DNA from: Chionis minor
Lineage: Eukaryota; Chordata; Aves; Charadriiformes; Chionididae
Direction: 5' to 3'
Assembly: GCA_013398295.1 (NCBI GenBank)
Contig: VZSF01000982.1
Span: 186,001-250,000, forward strand
Length of the DNA: 64,000 nucleotides
The notes under the pieces are model-generated. The model saw nothing but the letters and a program-made list of their open reading frames with translations. It was not told the origin of the DNA and searched no databases. The translations under genes were made by a program, and so were the position numbers. This document shows positions 1 to 12,974 of this stretch, one piece after another (position 1 is the first letter of the stretch; every line of letters begins with the position of its first letter).

Positions 1-1959
1 TTTTTTCCCTAGCTCAGTTGAGGATGAATTGTAGTGGGGTGAAGGGAGAGTGGAACGGATGCTGACAGCTCCACAGGAACCATGATTACTGCCTTTGGTT
101 GGCTATTGTCACACCATACGATAGTAGGTTAGGGATGAACCTGCTAACACTTATGGCCCTAAAGAGATCAGCATGGCAGACATGCCGAGAAGCAGACGAA
201 GTTGAAGGCAGAAGAAAAATGCAAATATATATGCACAGAGGACAAACAAAGGGGGTAGGTTATTGTAGCATGGAGCGGTATGAAAGTAGGAAGCCTGTAT
301 TGATCGGGAGGGGGCAGGGGAACAGGCAGGACTGTTATATAGGTATCTTTTTCTTTGACTTCTATTGACATTGCAAGTGTACTGTTTATAATAAAGTAGC
401 TTATAGGTTTGTAGAAAAATCTGAGAAACAAAGACCTGGTTCATTGCTTTGCCAACTCAGGATGATATCTGCCCAGATCATTCCGGGCGATGATGCTAGT
501 ACTGAAGATGCTCCAGGCATGTTGCATTTGAAAATGAGTACATAGCCTGGATGTAAGAACAGATGAATGTGCTGAGTAATTTATCCAGAAAATATCAAGT
601 AGAGCTGAAAGGGGACTAATGCAGAGATTCATTTAAAGCTGAAAGCAAAAACTGCTCCTGTATTGCTGCAGAAACTAAGGCCGTTCTTTTTCTGTCTCAA
701 ACACCAGAAGACCCAGACTCTACAATGTAGAGGTAGGACTCTACCTAGCTAATTAGTCATTGTAGCTAATGACACATTATGTCTATATGCAATTAGAGGC
801 TTAAAAAGATATTGTATTATCCTGGTTCTGCTCAGAAAAACCCACTTGGTGGTTTGTTGATAGGATACCTTAAACTGAAAAAAAAGGTAACATCTCATGC
901 TCATTCTTGCGTTCTGAGGGTGGTCCAGCCGCCTCTGGTATCTCAGCAGCACTCTAAGTGCAGTGGAGAAGGTGGTGCTGCCCCTTGGAGACTGGCAAAA
1001 ACAATGCAGCATGTGAGGTGGGAGGCGTAATCTTTACATTTTTTGGATGTTTGCCTCATGTAACATCTGTCCAGGTCTGCACTAGGTGAGCTTCACTCTT
1101 CGCCTAAAGAGCTCATCCACAATTTGAGGACGGGCAATGATCACAGGGGAGATCATGCTGCGCTGTGTGGAAGTTTTAAAACTTCCCTTGACTAATACCC
1201 AGGGGTGGATTAAAACGAAATGGGATATTTCTGCAGGAAACTGGTTTCTTCCTCTGCTTTCTGCCAGAACTTTTCCTTCACAGCCCATCTTCTACCCTAT
1301 TCCTTTCCCCATCCTGCACTTCCAATGTTAGGGATTGTTTGTTACCTCCTCTCATTCCCTCGACAAGACTGCAGCTTGTTGTCACCTGTTCTCCCCCAGC
1401 TGGCCCTGTGAGAGGTGGTGAATGGGCACTGCGAGCCACAGAGGAGACACAGGCTGGCTGCCAGTCACTCAGGCATGGGCTTAATGGGAATGGTGGTCTG
1501 GTGGTCTTGGTCTGGTGGTCACTTGAAGGCCAGACCACGCATAGAGGGATTGGATAAAGAGAAGTGTCGCATGAGAGCATTGCGGCAGCATGTGTTACCA
1601 CTGATTAAAGAACATTTCAGAGTGGAGACCAAAAGTACTGAAACATGAAATAAGGCTGTTACAAAAATGTATTGGAGAATTCACACTGTGGTCATACTTT
1701 CGGGCTCTAAATATTCTGTTGCTAATAGTCTTGTGTTGCTGTTGGTTGGGGTACCTCAGCTGGTCCTGAGACCTCTCTAGATGGTATCTGCAAGTATTGG
1801 ACTCACATTTTCTTGTGAGTCAATTTTTTTTTCCTGTGAGACGGGCCTTATTGCCCCTCAGATGTGTTATTACCCAAAGCTGTTCCTTACCTGGTGTGAC
1901 CAAACAGAGCTTCACTGAGTAAAGAAACGGGCAAAAATGGCTTTGTATTGTCTATGGAT
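1..1959. other. Gene-free stretch, nothing recognised
   Basis: No open frame here resembles a known protein and no repeat family was recognised. A short perfect 7-bp inverted repeat lies at 1801-1820 ahead of a T run. Confidence 0.6.
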
Positions 1960-2653
1960 TGTGGAGAAGGACTTGGCAGTGCTGGTGGGTGAAAACCTGG
2001 ACGTGAGCCAGCAATGTGTGCTCTCGCAGCCCAGAAGGCCAGTTGTCTGCTGGGCTGCATCAAAAGCAGCATGGCCAGCAGGTTGAGGGAGGTGATTCTG
2101 CCCCTCTGCTCTGCTCTGGTGAGACCCCACCTGGAGTTCTGCGTCCAGCTGTGGAGTCCCCAGTGCAGGAAATACATGGACCTGTTGGAGCAGGTCCAGA
2201 GGAGGGTCACAAAAAACGGTCAGAGGGCTGGAATGCCTATCCTATGAGGACAGGCTGAGAGAGTTGGGGTTGTTCACCCTGGGGAAGAGAAGGTTCTGGG
2301 AAGACCTGATTGTGGCCTTGCAATACCTACAGGGGGCTTATAAGAAATAGAGTTTTTAGTAGGGCCTGTAGCAATAGGGCAAGGGGTAATAGTTTTAAAC
2401 TAAAACAGGGTAGATTCAGACTAGATATAAGGAAGAAGTTTTTTTACTCTGAGGGTGGTAAAACACTGGCACAGTTTGCCCAGAGAGGTGGTAGATGCCC
2501 TATCCCCGGAAACTTTCAAGGTCAGGCTGGACAGGGCTCTAAGCAACCTGATGTAGTTGAAGATGTCCGTGCTCGTTGCAGGGGGGTTGGACTGGATGAA
2601 TTTTAAAGGTCCCTTCCAAATCAAACTGTTCTGTGATGCTATGATTCTATGAC
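1960..2653 (+). mobile_element. CR1 LINE fragment, 5'-truncated, sense
   Basis: The sequence reads as the C-terminal end of CR1 ORF2 (encoding ALAAQKASCLLG and later LRPAVESP-like segments in shifted frames) followed by the short 3' UTR. It ends in the CR1 octamer repeats (ATGCTATGATTCTATGA) at 2637-2653. CR1 is the dominant bird non-LTR retrotransposon and has no poly(A) tail. The frames are broken by shifts near 2220, so this is a dead copy. Confidence 0.9.
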
Positions 2654-3423
2654 AGATCTGGCACATTTATTCATCCATTCACTTCTCACCTCTGGACTAA
2701 AATTAATATAGAAATCACAGTTAGTAGTATGGGAAACCCTTATAGGAGTGGTCTTGCATTGTTACACTATTAATATTCAGGCTGTCACTGAAGGCACTGA
2801 ACAAGAGTCTTATTGTGTAAGGCCCCCCCTTTAGCCACCTCTGGAGAGTGATCCATCCCACACTGTGCTAGAGCTGGGCTTCAGCTTTGTAAAGGCAGGT
2901 GTGAACATTTGGGTCTGTGTCTGATCTGCTTACCTTTTATGGTTAATGGAGAGAAACAGGCACTTCTAGGTCATGATTCATCTTGTCCAGATGTAGGCAT
3001 CAAGAATAATCGGGTGAGTCACACTCTGAAACTGCTTATTTCTCTCCACTATAATAGGAATTTATAAAGGGAGGACCAGGTGATTAGCTTACATGCATAA
3101 GCCTACCTTGTCAATGTCTCCAGGGAGGTGAGATGAACATCCTACAGGTCTAAGACAGGTGAGATGAATTTCCCTCTGGGATGTCTTACCCCTCTCCACT
3201 GCTTAGGAAATAAGTCAAAGGCAGGCACCTAGCTTAAACTAGAAATTTAACTTCTAAGTTATTACAATTAAATTAAATTAGTTCCACCTTGAATCTGTAT
3301 CTGCCACAAATAAGCACCTATTGTTTTCTGGAACTGTTGGCCATTCTCCAAAACAAGTATAAAGGATCCAGGAAGCAAATGCAGAGAAATTTCTGAGAAG
3401 TTTCACATTTAATGTTTTAGTAT
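2654..3423. other. Gene-free stretch, nothing recognised
   Basis: Unique-looking AT-rich sequence downstream (in gene orientation) of the OXGR1-like gene. Nothing further was recognised. Confidence 0.6.
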
Positions 3424-3443
3424 TTTATTTGAAGCTTTTTATT
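3424..3443 (-). terminator. Candidate poly(A) signals of OXGR1-like gene
   Basis: Two AATAAA hexamers on the minus strand (3424-3429 and 3438-3443) lie about 180-200 nt past the stop codon of the OXGR1-like gene, a reasonable 3' UTR length. The DNA is AT-rich, so chance occurrence is possible. Confidence 0.45.
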
Positions 3444-3623
3444 TTAAGTTAACAAGTTTTCTCTTTTGATGGTCAATTTGTAACTCCAAAAAACATAACA
3501 GATTGATATTCCTTTGGCATTGGCAGGGTTAACCTGAGTACTCTGATGGCATTAGTTGTGCCTGGCTGGTTGAGTACAGGTTTGGACCCTTTCTCCGTAA
3601 CTCTTTTACGGCATCAATCTCAT

Positions 3624-4598
3624 CTACTTCAAGATCTTGTTTGTCCGAAACTTGAGGAGTGAGAGGATTGCCTGCTGGAAGTTGTCTCCCGTCACTACAT
3701 AGAGCAGTAAGTTTCCAAAAGTGTTTAACGCTGCTAAAGGTTTAGCTATAATAAACATAAAAAGGATCATGTTCTTCAAGTGGCAGCTAACCGGTCGTAC
3801 ACGGAGCTCCAGCCGAATCCCTCGGAAGACGTGGAAGGGGAGGAAGCACACATAGAAGACCAGCAAGAGGACGATGGCAAGTCGGCGAGCCTTTTGTTTG
3901 TAGCAAGCCCGCGTGTGGGGCCCGGTAGCCAAGGTGTAAATAATGAGCGCGTAGCACAGAGTCACCGTCAGCAAGGGCAAGAAGAAGGCAAACACCGTCA
4001 GCAGCCAGTTATACCACCGACTAGTGTCAAGGTTCTCAGCAGCAGCCAGGTCTGGGCAGATCGTCCTGTTCTGCGTATGCCTCGTGGCAATCAAGATGCC
4101 CAAGGGGCTGATGGCCACCAGGGAAATCATCCAAACTACTACACAAGTCACCACTGCCCATCTCCGTTTTTGAACAAAAAAGCATTTAATTGGGTGGACA
4201 ACTACAAAAAAGCGGAAGATGCTGAAGCAGCTAAGAAAGATGATACCACTGTACATGTTGAAGTAGAAACAAAAGTGAATAAACTTGCACATGAAGTCTC
4301 CAAAAATCCAGTTATTTCCATTAGCAGAATAGTGTATAAAGAAAGGGAGCGTGGCTATATATAATAGGTCAGTGATAGCCAGGTTTAACATAATGATAGT
4401 GCTGCTTTTCCAGGGCCTCATCTTGACAAAGTAAACAAAAATTGTCACGATGTTCCCTGGGAAGCACACAAGGAAGATTAAGCCATAAAGGACAGAGAGG
4501 TAGGATTTCACCTGTAAGAAATCTTCATCCTTGCAGCTTGTCAACGAGTCTGTGTGGCCTGGCAGAGCAGTAAAATTGCTGGTGCGTTCAGATGCCAT
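3624..4598 (-). CDS. OXGR1-like class A GPCR (tandem paralogue of OXGR1)
   Basis: Seen: an intact 324-codon single-exon reading frame with seven hydrophobic segments. TM1 is about 33-58, TM3 101-133 and TM7 276-301, ending in a short tail. The start is supported by an in-frame TAA nine codons upstream and an A at -3. There are N-glycosylation sites at N8 and N177, and a TM3-ECL2 disulphide pair C104/C181. Family motifs are CFLP in TM6 and NxxGNLLLY in TM7. The TM3 end reads FRF where OXGR1 has FRY. Known: the family includes OXGR1 and SUCNR1, plasma-membrane receptors for carboxylate metabolites. Pocket positions matching human OXGR1 R110, H114, R264 and R288 are H108, Y112, R262 and K286, so two arginines are replaced. 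Residues 194-258 are almost identical to the OXGR1 copy at 23.4 kb through gene conversion. Inference: a functional receptor with altered ligand preference. An intact frame, kept cysteines and paired poly(A) signals argue against a pseudogene. The ligand is unknown. Confidence 0.9.
   Translation of the reverse strand: MASERTSNFTALPGHTDSLTSCKDEDFLQVKSYLSVLYGLIFLVCFPGNIVTIFVYFVKMRPWKSSTIIMLNLAITDLLYIATLPFFIHYSANGNNWIFGDFMCKFIHFCFYFNMYSGIIFLSCFSIFRFFVVVHPIKCFFVQKRRWAVVTCVVVWMISLVAISPLGILIATRHTQNRTICPDLAAAENLDTSRWYNWLLTVFAFFLPLLTVTLCYALIIYTLATGPHTRACYKQKARRLAIVLLLVFYVCFLPFHVFRGIRLELRVRPVSCHLKNMILFMFIIAKPLAALNTFGNLLLYVVTGDNFQQAILSLLKFRTNKILK
3826..4018 (-). repeat. Gene-conversion tract, copy in OXGR1-like gene
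   Basis: This 193-bp block matches 23689-23881 with only 3 mismatches. All three are non-synonymous (codons 202 and 229), and no synonymous change occurs in about 64 codons. Both edges are abrupt: mismatches resume at once on each side. It encodes residues 194-258, TM5 to mid TM6 with ICL3. Outside it, even a stretch of 16 identical residues in ICL1-TM2 (KMRPWK onward) carries 8 synonymous differences. Confidence 0.9.
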
Positions 4599-7500
4599 GT
4601 TTGCAGAAATCTTCTTAAAGCTTTACAAAAATCAGATGTTTAGTTTTAATTGTTTGGTTGGGACAAACATATTCAATTAAATCTTTCATTTGTGGCTGGG
4701 GAAAATGTCGTATGTTTGGCAAGGCATACTGGAGGGACGGAACGAGGATTTGCTTATGCACCCAGCTCTGACCTAGATAACCCCACTCAAATGTTTAACT
4801 TCACCCTTGCCTCTCCTTTATGTTTAATTTTGATAATGATTAATTTTACTCTTCCTTTATTTAACTTCCTTCGTTGAAGAAGACAATTACTGCTTATCTG
4901 CAAACCTTCAGGGGCAAGAAGCACACACTCAGAGAACTACAGAGAGTTTGGACTTAGATTTTGCAAAACTGTGAAGCAGTCTTAACCTTTCAGAGAATAG
5001 AACCATACCCATACCTGGTCTTCATTAATTTGAGCTAATCAGTGTTTTGTGCTCATGAAACCAGAGATGCTGTTCTGGTTTCATGAAAACCAAAAGATGT
5101 TAGGTTCAGATATAGACCTCAGGACCTGATGTTCCCATAACCTGACAATCATAGCTCGTTCCCTGAATATGATCTTATTTTCTTGGAGTCATCAGAGTAT
5201 AAAACTTGCATGAATGCTTAATTTTTTTTGAAAAATTAAGCTTCATACTGGCATAAAACTAATTTAAACAATTAAAGACCATTTCTCAAAGCACAGAGGG
5301 AAGGTGGAAAGCACAGATATTGAGTGAAGGCACTGCTCTCGCTTCCCATTTTGTGCAAATTGGAACTAGATAGACTTGTCTCTGAAGAACTTTCTTGTCT
5401 GCCATGGCCAATTTGGATCTCTCCACAGTGAGTTCAAGACATCACTTTTCTTGGTAGCATTTTAACATGAAAGAATTGTAGCCAAGGATGAAAATCATCT
5501 AATCTAAAAAGTTAGATGCTTAAACCAGAGCCGGTCATCCTAAGTCCCCCTTTATCATCAAGGGAGAGATGTAGGTTCCTCCCGAACATAATATATCTTC
5601 CTAGAAGAGGGATTTCTAAGATAAATGATTTACTTTTTGGGCATACCTATTTCTTCCCATTGACGAAAAAAGGCAGACCAAGGTGACTAGTTCAGACCTG
5701 CTGGTCTAACGTTCAAATGTCTCAAGTGAGGCAAGAGGCCTGCCACTGTGGGTCTTCAGTATCTCAGGTGAGCACCACTTCTCCAGATCCTAACCTAGTC
5801 CATCTGAGAAAATATTTTAAAATGACTCCATAATGTGCTGGGCAGTGTACTACCAAGCCCAAATTCCTCTCTCTTGTCCCAGAAACACGGTCTTTAAAGT
5901 AAACCATTGTTACATTGAACATCTAGGATGAAGTCATCATATTAAAAAAAAAAAAAAGAAAAAAAAAGGCAGAAGCATACCTTACTGTGGCCCTGGAAAT
6001 CCTATGTATAGAATTAAGTTTTAATGTGACTCAGTTAATAGCATTTAGCGTGTTACATGTATGTATATTTCTGCATTATCCCAATAACTGGTAGAACATG
6101 ATAAATTTTCTCTGACAAAGACGGTCATTAAAGCTGGGACAAAACAGGAGTTATTTCATCACAGGCAGTCAGAAAGATGGGTATCACTTTGTTACTCAGG
6201 AGCACTTCAGAGAGAAATTTGAACAGTCTCCCCATAACTTAGTTAAAACACTAATGTTTTTCAACATGAATGTTAGCTCTGATATAGCAGCTTTGCAAAC
6301 GTGTTAGGTAAAGGCCATGAAGCTTATTTTAAACAAATTCAGATTTACGTTCAGACAAAAACTAGGGACATACATGTTTTCTGTCTTTTCTGCTGCTTGG
6401 TGATACCACTGTCACTCGCATTTACGCTTCTCACTGGTATATTTCAAGTAAAGTTTGACAAAATTCTCTACAATATTTGATTCACGCCCAGTTTAGTTTT
6501 CCTGCACTGCTGATCTGTTCTTCACTGCAATCTTGAACCCTCCAAATTGAAAATGGAGAAATATTGCTTACCTGAAAACTTGGAATTCTGCTTCTCCCTT
6601 TGATATGGCTTTGAGCAAAAAGCACTACAAATGAAATGCATTTATGTCTTACTGACAGTGAAGCAGGTTTTCGTACGGCTTTGTAACCATATACATTCAC
6701 TCCCTGGCAGACTGAAACTCCATGTGGTCGTAAATTAGGAGACTGGTAGAAAACCTCAGTTACTGGCTCAGGTATCAGCTCTTAGACCTGGGTGGCTGTA
6801 TGAGATCCCTTTTGCCCTCTGTCATTCATGCTGTTTTGCCTTCAGTGGGCAGATCATGCTTTGCTGGCGGCAGTTCTGCATGCTGAGATAGACCTGTACT
6901 ATTCAAATAGCAGCGGATCACATTTAAATTAGTGTGTGCTTGTCTGTGCATGTGTTTATAAAAGAGAAAATTAAATTTATTCTCCATTTCCTGTGAAATG
7001 AAACCTGATCACCAAAGTGAATAGAAGGTGTTGCCGTTTCAAGGTCAGGTAAAAAATACCATGACACACTGTCTTCATTAAAACCAAATTTCTAACAAAG
7101 TACAGTTTTCATCTCATGGTTTCTTTTGGTGTGATGTGCCTTTCAGGAACTGTGTCAAACTTTCTGCATATTTTTGATGAACAAAATATTACTAGGGTAG
7201 CTGAAGTTGCAAACTTGTTTTCTTCTGAGTCTTTGCTTTCGGGCTTCACGATTCACAAGAGCTGCAATTTTCCATGCTTCTTGAACCAAAATACTGTTCT
7301 TGAATAAAAATCTCATTATCATCTTGAGCTTGAGGAACAAGGTGAAAAGAGATTATTATTTAAAAAGAAAAAAAAAATTCATAGTACCTTGAATTTTGAA
7401 ACTGCTGGCTTCAATCCCCAAGCTTGCAACCTGGTCCATGCAAAGAGGCCCCAGCTGCCCAGCAGCCTTTTGGCCTTGGTACATTTTATAGGTCCTACTT

Positions 7501-10500
7501 GCTGACAAGGCTTACCATCCAGTATTAAATGAGCAAACTTTCATTTCTGAACGTTATGTATCTTCGTGTAGTTACTGAGAACCACACAGATAAGAATAGT
7601 TTTTGGAAGACTGTCTTGACTCTCCTTGAGTGCCTGTACCATAGGCATGAGTTGGAAGACGGCTATCTGTTTCGCTAATCATCCTGCAGGGAAAAAGCGG
7701 TAGCGGGGGCAATCAAGACTGGGGCAGCAGTAACGTCTGACAACCAGCCCATTATCTATCTGTTACCATTAGGGGAAGGGCATCATCTCTGTTCTCATCT
7801 GACCAAGCTTTTCTCTAGGTCAGTGCTCAGAGTACTTTTAAAAAATGTCCAAAGTTTCTCAGTAATTGTAAAATACACTGTCGCGCACCAGCTCAGGGAT
7901 CAGCAACTGCTTAAATAGCTATTATCCTGTTCCTAGACACTGCATGTGTCATTAGAAACCATTTGTATGAGGCTGCAGTGTTATAAGCACAGGGGGAGCT
8001 AATTATAGTTAGGGATCATTTAATGCATCCACTACTTAATCCATTATACCCCCGAGGGATAGAAAACCTGTGCAGCAGTGGCTGGTATTTATCCTTCCTT
8101 GGCAGTGGCAGTGCCTTCTGTGAAGCAGAAATGGGCTTTGCCAGCACAGTGGCCCAGGACTGTCTGGGATTCAGGGCACTGGGGTCTCAAGCAGGCACCG
8201 GAGTCACCTCTGAGTATCTGACTCTGGGCAGGAAAACAAAATAAACCACCCAGCTTCAGACCAATGTCAAGAGACGGTGACTAATAGAGGGTCATTCACG
8301 TGGAGCTCCTCTGCACGGAGATGGAGCTGTGCTCCTTAGTTTACCCAAATCTTGTCTCATCATCAGCTGTAGAGACCATGTGACTTTGGCTCCCCCTGGC
8401 CTCCCTGCACCCTTCCCCATGGTTTCGGCAGCTCCTCATTGCACATGGATCTTCAGAAATATCAGCTTCAATTGCAACTATGTGACTGGCCCAGGGGCTC
8501 TTGTCAGGCACTTGGGAAATTATGGATAAACTAACAAGGGCTAATTTCTGATTGAAATCACTTGCCTGGCATCATGTGGGATCTCTACAAATAAAGGCTT
8601 ATCCTGCAGCGTGACTTTTGGCTCTTTAGTCTGTAGGCCTTTTCTCTCTACCAATAATTTCTCCAGCTCATGTCCATGGACCTTTTAAGTCTGCCCATAG
8701 GAAGATCAATCTGATCCTTACTGAAAACATGGCCCTTTCTGTGCTTTAAGGCTACCCTCATGCTGCTCCCCTCTACAAGCCTTGGAGGGAAATTAAAATA
8801 CCCTGTAGTTTCACAGTTGACTTAAGGGACTCTAATTGTGGGCTACTGTCAAAAGAGTTGGTGGCACCACCTCGCTCCTCTCATCCTAAACCACACGTTT
8901 TCAACAGCCCCAGTGCTTGTGCAATCATGGGATGCGTTGGGTAAGTGAGCTGATGGAAAACAAACCAGTTTTCTTATTCTTGGGCTAGCTTTCTGTCACT
9001 TCGGAGAGGGGCTGGGGTTCCTCTCATGGATATGTGGGCTGCAAGGCTTACGGGAAGCGGTGAGAAGGACTGACCAGGGGCAAGAGGAGGACAGCAGAGG
9101 TAGACCGGCTCGTGCTGACAGCAAGGTTGCGCAGTGGGTTCCTGCTGTGGAGTGGTGTTTCTCTCGCTGTTACCGGCAACAAGTGACCCTCCGCTAAAGC
9201 TAGTCTCCAGCAATGGTCATCCTCCTCCCTCCTCCAGCATGACAGCGGTCATCTGTTTCAACAGTCTCCCAGGCTAGCTGCATTGATTTATCAGATGGGA
9301 CATCATTTTCCCTAATTTGATGACTATTGATAAGAATAGCCAAGACCAGTAATCCAACAGCAAAAAGCTAGCTATTCACACCTTTCCTGAAGCGACCATT
9401 ATAAAACCTTACAGAGTTCATGTGTGTATATAAATGTTGCTCTTAGTCACTGTATAGAAAGAAAATTGGAATGATTTGGTAGCAGGATTATTAATTAAAT
9501 ATTTCCTCTTAAAACTTTACACTGTAGGATGGATCAGTTATCACAGAGGGCATGACGCAAATAAGATTATCTGTTCATATTGTATTTTTCTGTCTGTGAT
9601 GGCAAGGTGAACAGGATGCATGCAATGCAGTGTCTCAGCATCACCGTTGAACTTGACTGTAATTAGGACTCATAGGCGTGAGGGTCCTCCGGCGCAGGGG
9701 CCATTTTCACCTCATATAACCCGATCCACAGGCATGAGTGGAAAACTCCTTTCAGAGTCAGACCTTTGGACATGACAGCACCCAGTGTGGCACAGTAGAA
9801 ATGGTAAGGAGAGCTCTGATAAATAACTACGTAGGAAAACAGGCAGTTTTTTGGGCAAGGGCTAGGCTCCAGAGTGTTAAGAGCTTTTATTATACATTTT
9901 ACTTTTGGTTCAGCAAACATATAATCTTTCCATGGGCTATTTTCTTTAGCAGACATACGCTGATTTGGCTGATCTTACTCTGTGTGTGATTGAATATCTA
10001 ATTACAGTTGTTATCAGACCATGGTTGGGAGACGCTCGGTTCTGTTGAGAGTGATACTGTGTGTCTTCATCACATGGGGAAATCAGCTCCGGCTCTCCCT
10101 TCATATATATCCCCTGAGACAGACTGGTAAGGGCAGCACTTTTTTAATCCCTAAATGCACGGTAACTCTAAATTAATCACAGTTAAATGCTGCCATCCAA
10201 TTATGTAGGTAATAGACACTGTTAATGAAAACTTCTGGAAAGGAATATTTTACCTTAGGAAAATTGCATATATAATCTGGAATATAAGCAGTGCTGCTGC
10301 TGCCACGTCAGCTGAGCAGGTGTAGTTCGATACAGTTCCAAAAATAGCCTGTATGGATCTGAGGCACTCTTTTATGGCTAATATTAGTCCTTGAAGTGAA
10401 TTGGTGCTCATCGACTACAGGGCATAGAAAATAAAACCTACTGCAGCCCTTAGACTAGAACTTAGACTTTCTGAACTTTCAGAAGGTGAGTTGCCCCATG

Positions 10501-12923
10501 GGGAGTGGGGAGAGGAAAGACAATGGTGCCATTTGCCTGCTCAAAGCCGGGATGTGCTCAGGTACCTTGGTACGGCACAGGCAAGACCATAAATGATAGA
10601 CAAAAAGCACTGCAGGAACACCCAGCTATAAAGTGGCCTTAAACACAGCAGCTGTGCCAGTTGAAGTTTTCCCAGCAGACACTAAAAGCCAAACTAAACT
10701 CATCAGAGATGTGACAACAGTTGTAATTGTTTTAGGTAATGGGGCATTTCCTAAAAATGACCCAGCTTAGTCGGTCTGAAAACAGAGAGGACCAATTTGC
10801 TGCCTTGTTATTTTGGGGTTTTTTGCAATTCCAAGATGAAGCAGCCTCTAAATTCTTACAAGATGAGATGTACATCCTTGGCTTCCAGTAATGTGTCAGT
10901 ACAGGATTCAGCAAAGGGTGCTGTTAACGTCACCTCCAGCATGCAAGCAGGTTTTCAGTCACTGAAGATATATTCTGTTGTGGTGCTGTTGCTCTTGTAT
11001 TTTGCTTGCAGGGTGCTATGGTGAGTGAAAGAAAGTCTGCCCTTTGCCTTAGGTCATTCTAATAAAGCTTTGTCTTCAGAAAGTGACTTGTACTGTCACA
11101 GCCCTCTACACATGAGTTTAACATACACAGACAAAGATGAAGCCAAGAAGCACCTTGGGTCGCTTTGTTACTGTGCTGGTCTCTCTCTGGGCCCAGCTCC
11201 CACCTGCTGAAATTTGGAAATGACCCTTTCCCAGTGGGACTGGTGACAAGAGGAACACAAGGAGGACAAGGAAGGAAGCTCAGCTATGTAGGATACACTT
11301 CATATTTTAAAAGCATCATTTTCCTCCCTCTCTTTTAATTCTTTTCTTCACAGAATCACTAACGTTATAAACTGGTAAGGTAGTTGTTTGCATTACTAGT
11401 ACTTGTTTCTGATGAGGGAAGGTAATTATCAGGTAGAATTTTACTATCATAAAGCAATAAGCAGAAACAATTCTCACTCAAAGTGAAATTAGGAGGCTGC
11501 TTGACCATAGTGACAAAATAGAACTAGAAACCCACAAGGAAGTGCCCTGCAAATTGTCACTTGACTGCAGAGTCCAAGGTCTCATAGTTTTTGGAGGGAC
11601 CTTTCTTGCTTTCTGGGAATGAGCTGTGCGAACAAGGAAGGTGTTCAGGCTCCTCATCCCAAACCCTTCCCATTGCATCCCTTCTGGTACAGAAACGTCT
11701 CTCCCAGCATGGGAGCATGAAGGTGACCCCCTCTGCTCCCCAACTTGCCCAGGCTGCTCTGCCTGGTGGCCTCACCCCCAGAGTCATGCAACTTCACTGC
11801 CTTTGAAAGAGTCTTGTGCTCTTTAAATGATGCTTAAATGCTAAGTATTATTATCCTCAGGCAATTAAATGGCTCTCCAAGTACCAGATTGGGTGAAGTG
11901 CAGGCTGTTGAAATAGCCTTCAAAGATAATTCATGCAAGCTGAGCCTATGGAATTCATACTTTGTTTTTTGTTGTTTTTTTTTTTTTAATCTAACCTTTT
12001 TCCTCTGGCTATTTTGTGCTCATCTAAATAAAATATAAGAAAGAGAGGTATCCTTCCCTGCAGAGGCTTTCTCTTGCTTTGCCTATCTATGCTACCTTTC
12101 TCCAAGAGCTTCAGGGTCATTCCCGGGCTCTGGGCCCAGGATCTTCTCCCTCTGAGCTTTGCAGGATTTGAACTAACAGAGTGTCGGACTTACTCGCCAT
12201 GCTTGGGTCAGCTGGTGATCTCTGCTGTGAATGTTATTCCAAAAAAAACCGCGGAGCCCTTGGAAATCAGAGTCACATAATTTGGAAAGTAACGTTTTGC
12301 CACCATCTGTGGTGGAACTGGTTCCTGCTGGAGCAGTATCTTCAAAGGGAAATACCTAGTAAAACGAGAGATGATGATGTGCATTTCACTCTCTCAACCC
12401 AAGCAGGGAGTTAGCAGAAAGCTACCTTCACAAGCAAATTTTCTGTAAGCCCAGTGATAACAGAATAATGGTGCAGTATATTTTTGTCCTTGCTGTCAGA
12501 GCTGGCACTGCCTATTCTAAACACTGGGGCAGTACTTATTAAAGTTTGAAATAGTCGGGAGATGGAAGAAATCACCATGAGACAGAAGATTTCACTTCTC
12601 AAGAAAAGTGAGAAAATAAAAGACAATTGGAAGAACCTCTGTCCACTTGACCCTGGCTTTTTGGTTTTTCGAAAGGGACTGTTTAATAGTTTTCAATAAA
12701 CTGAAATGATACAATGTGTTGAAGGATACAAAAAATACAATGCCCTGCATGGTTTGGCTGTTAGGGGTCAGGACAGGTATTTTAGTTATTACTCTGCATT
12801 TTGGCAACATACAAATCTCCTGGTGCGTATTGGCATGATTAGTAGCCTGCTGGAACCTGAGGAGGGAGTTGCTAACCAGGGTTTTGCATCAGATTTTGCA
12901 CATCATATTCAAAGGAGAGAGAG

Positions 12924-12924
<1 letters not shown>
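4599..12924. other. Gene-free stretch upstream of OXGR1-like gene
   Basis: No protein-like frame was found. The first few hundred bases should contain the 5' UTR or intron of the OXGR1-like gene, whose exon limits cannot be set here. An A-rich tract lies near 5944-5968. No recognisable transposon was identified. Confidence 0.55.

Positions 12925-12974
<50 letters not shown>
12925..12974. repeat. (GATA)n microsatellite
   Basis: About 12 tandem GATA units preceded by a short GA run. Confidence 0.97.

Noticed and set aside
1801..1832. 7-bp perfect hairpin followed by a T run, like a Rho-independent terminator
   Set aside because: The window is vertebrate DNA; short hairpins before T runs occur by chance here.
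3780..4364. 194-codon open frame on the plus strand, with a similar one at 23694-23924
   Set aside because: It is the antisense shadow of the two GPCR genes. The two shadows look alike only because of the shared conversion tract.
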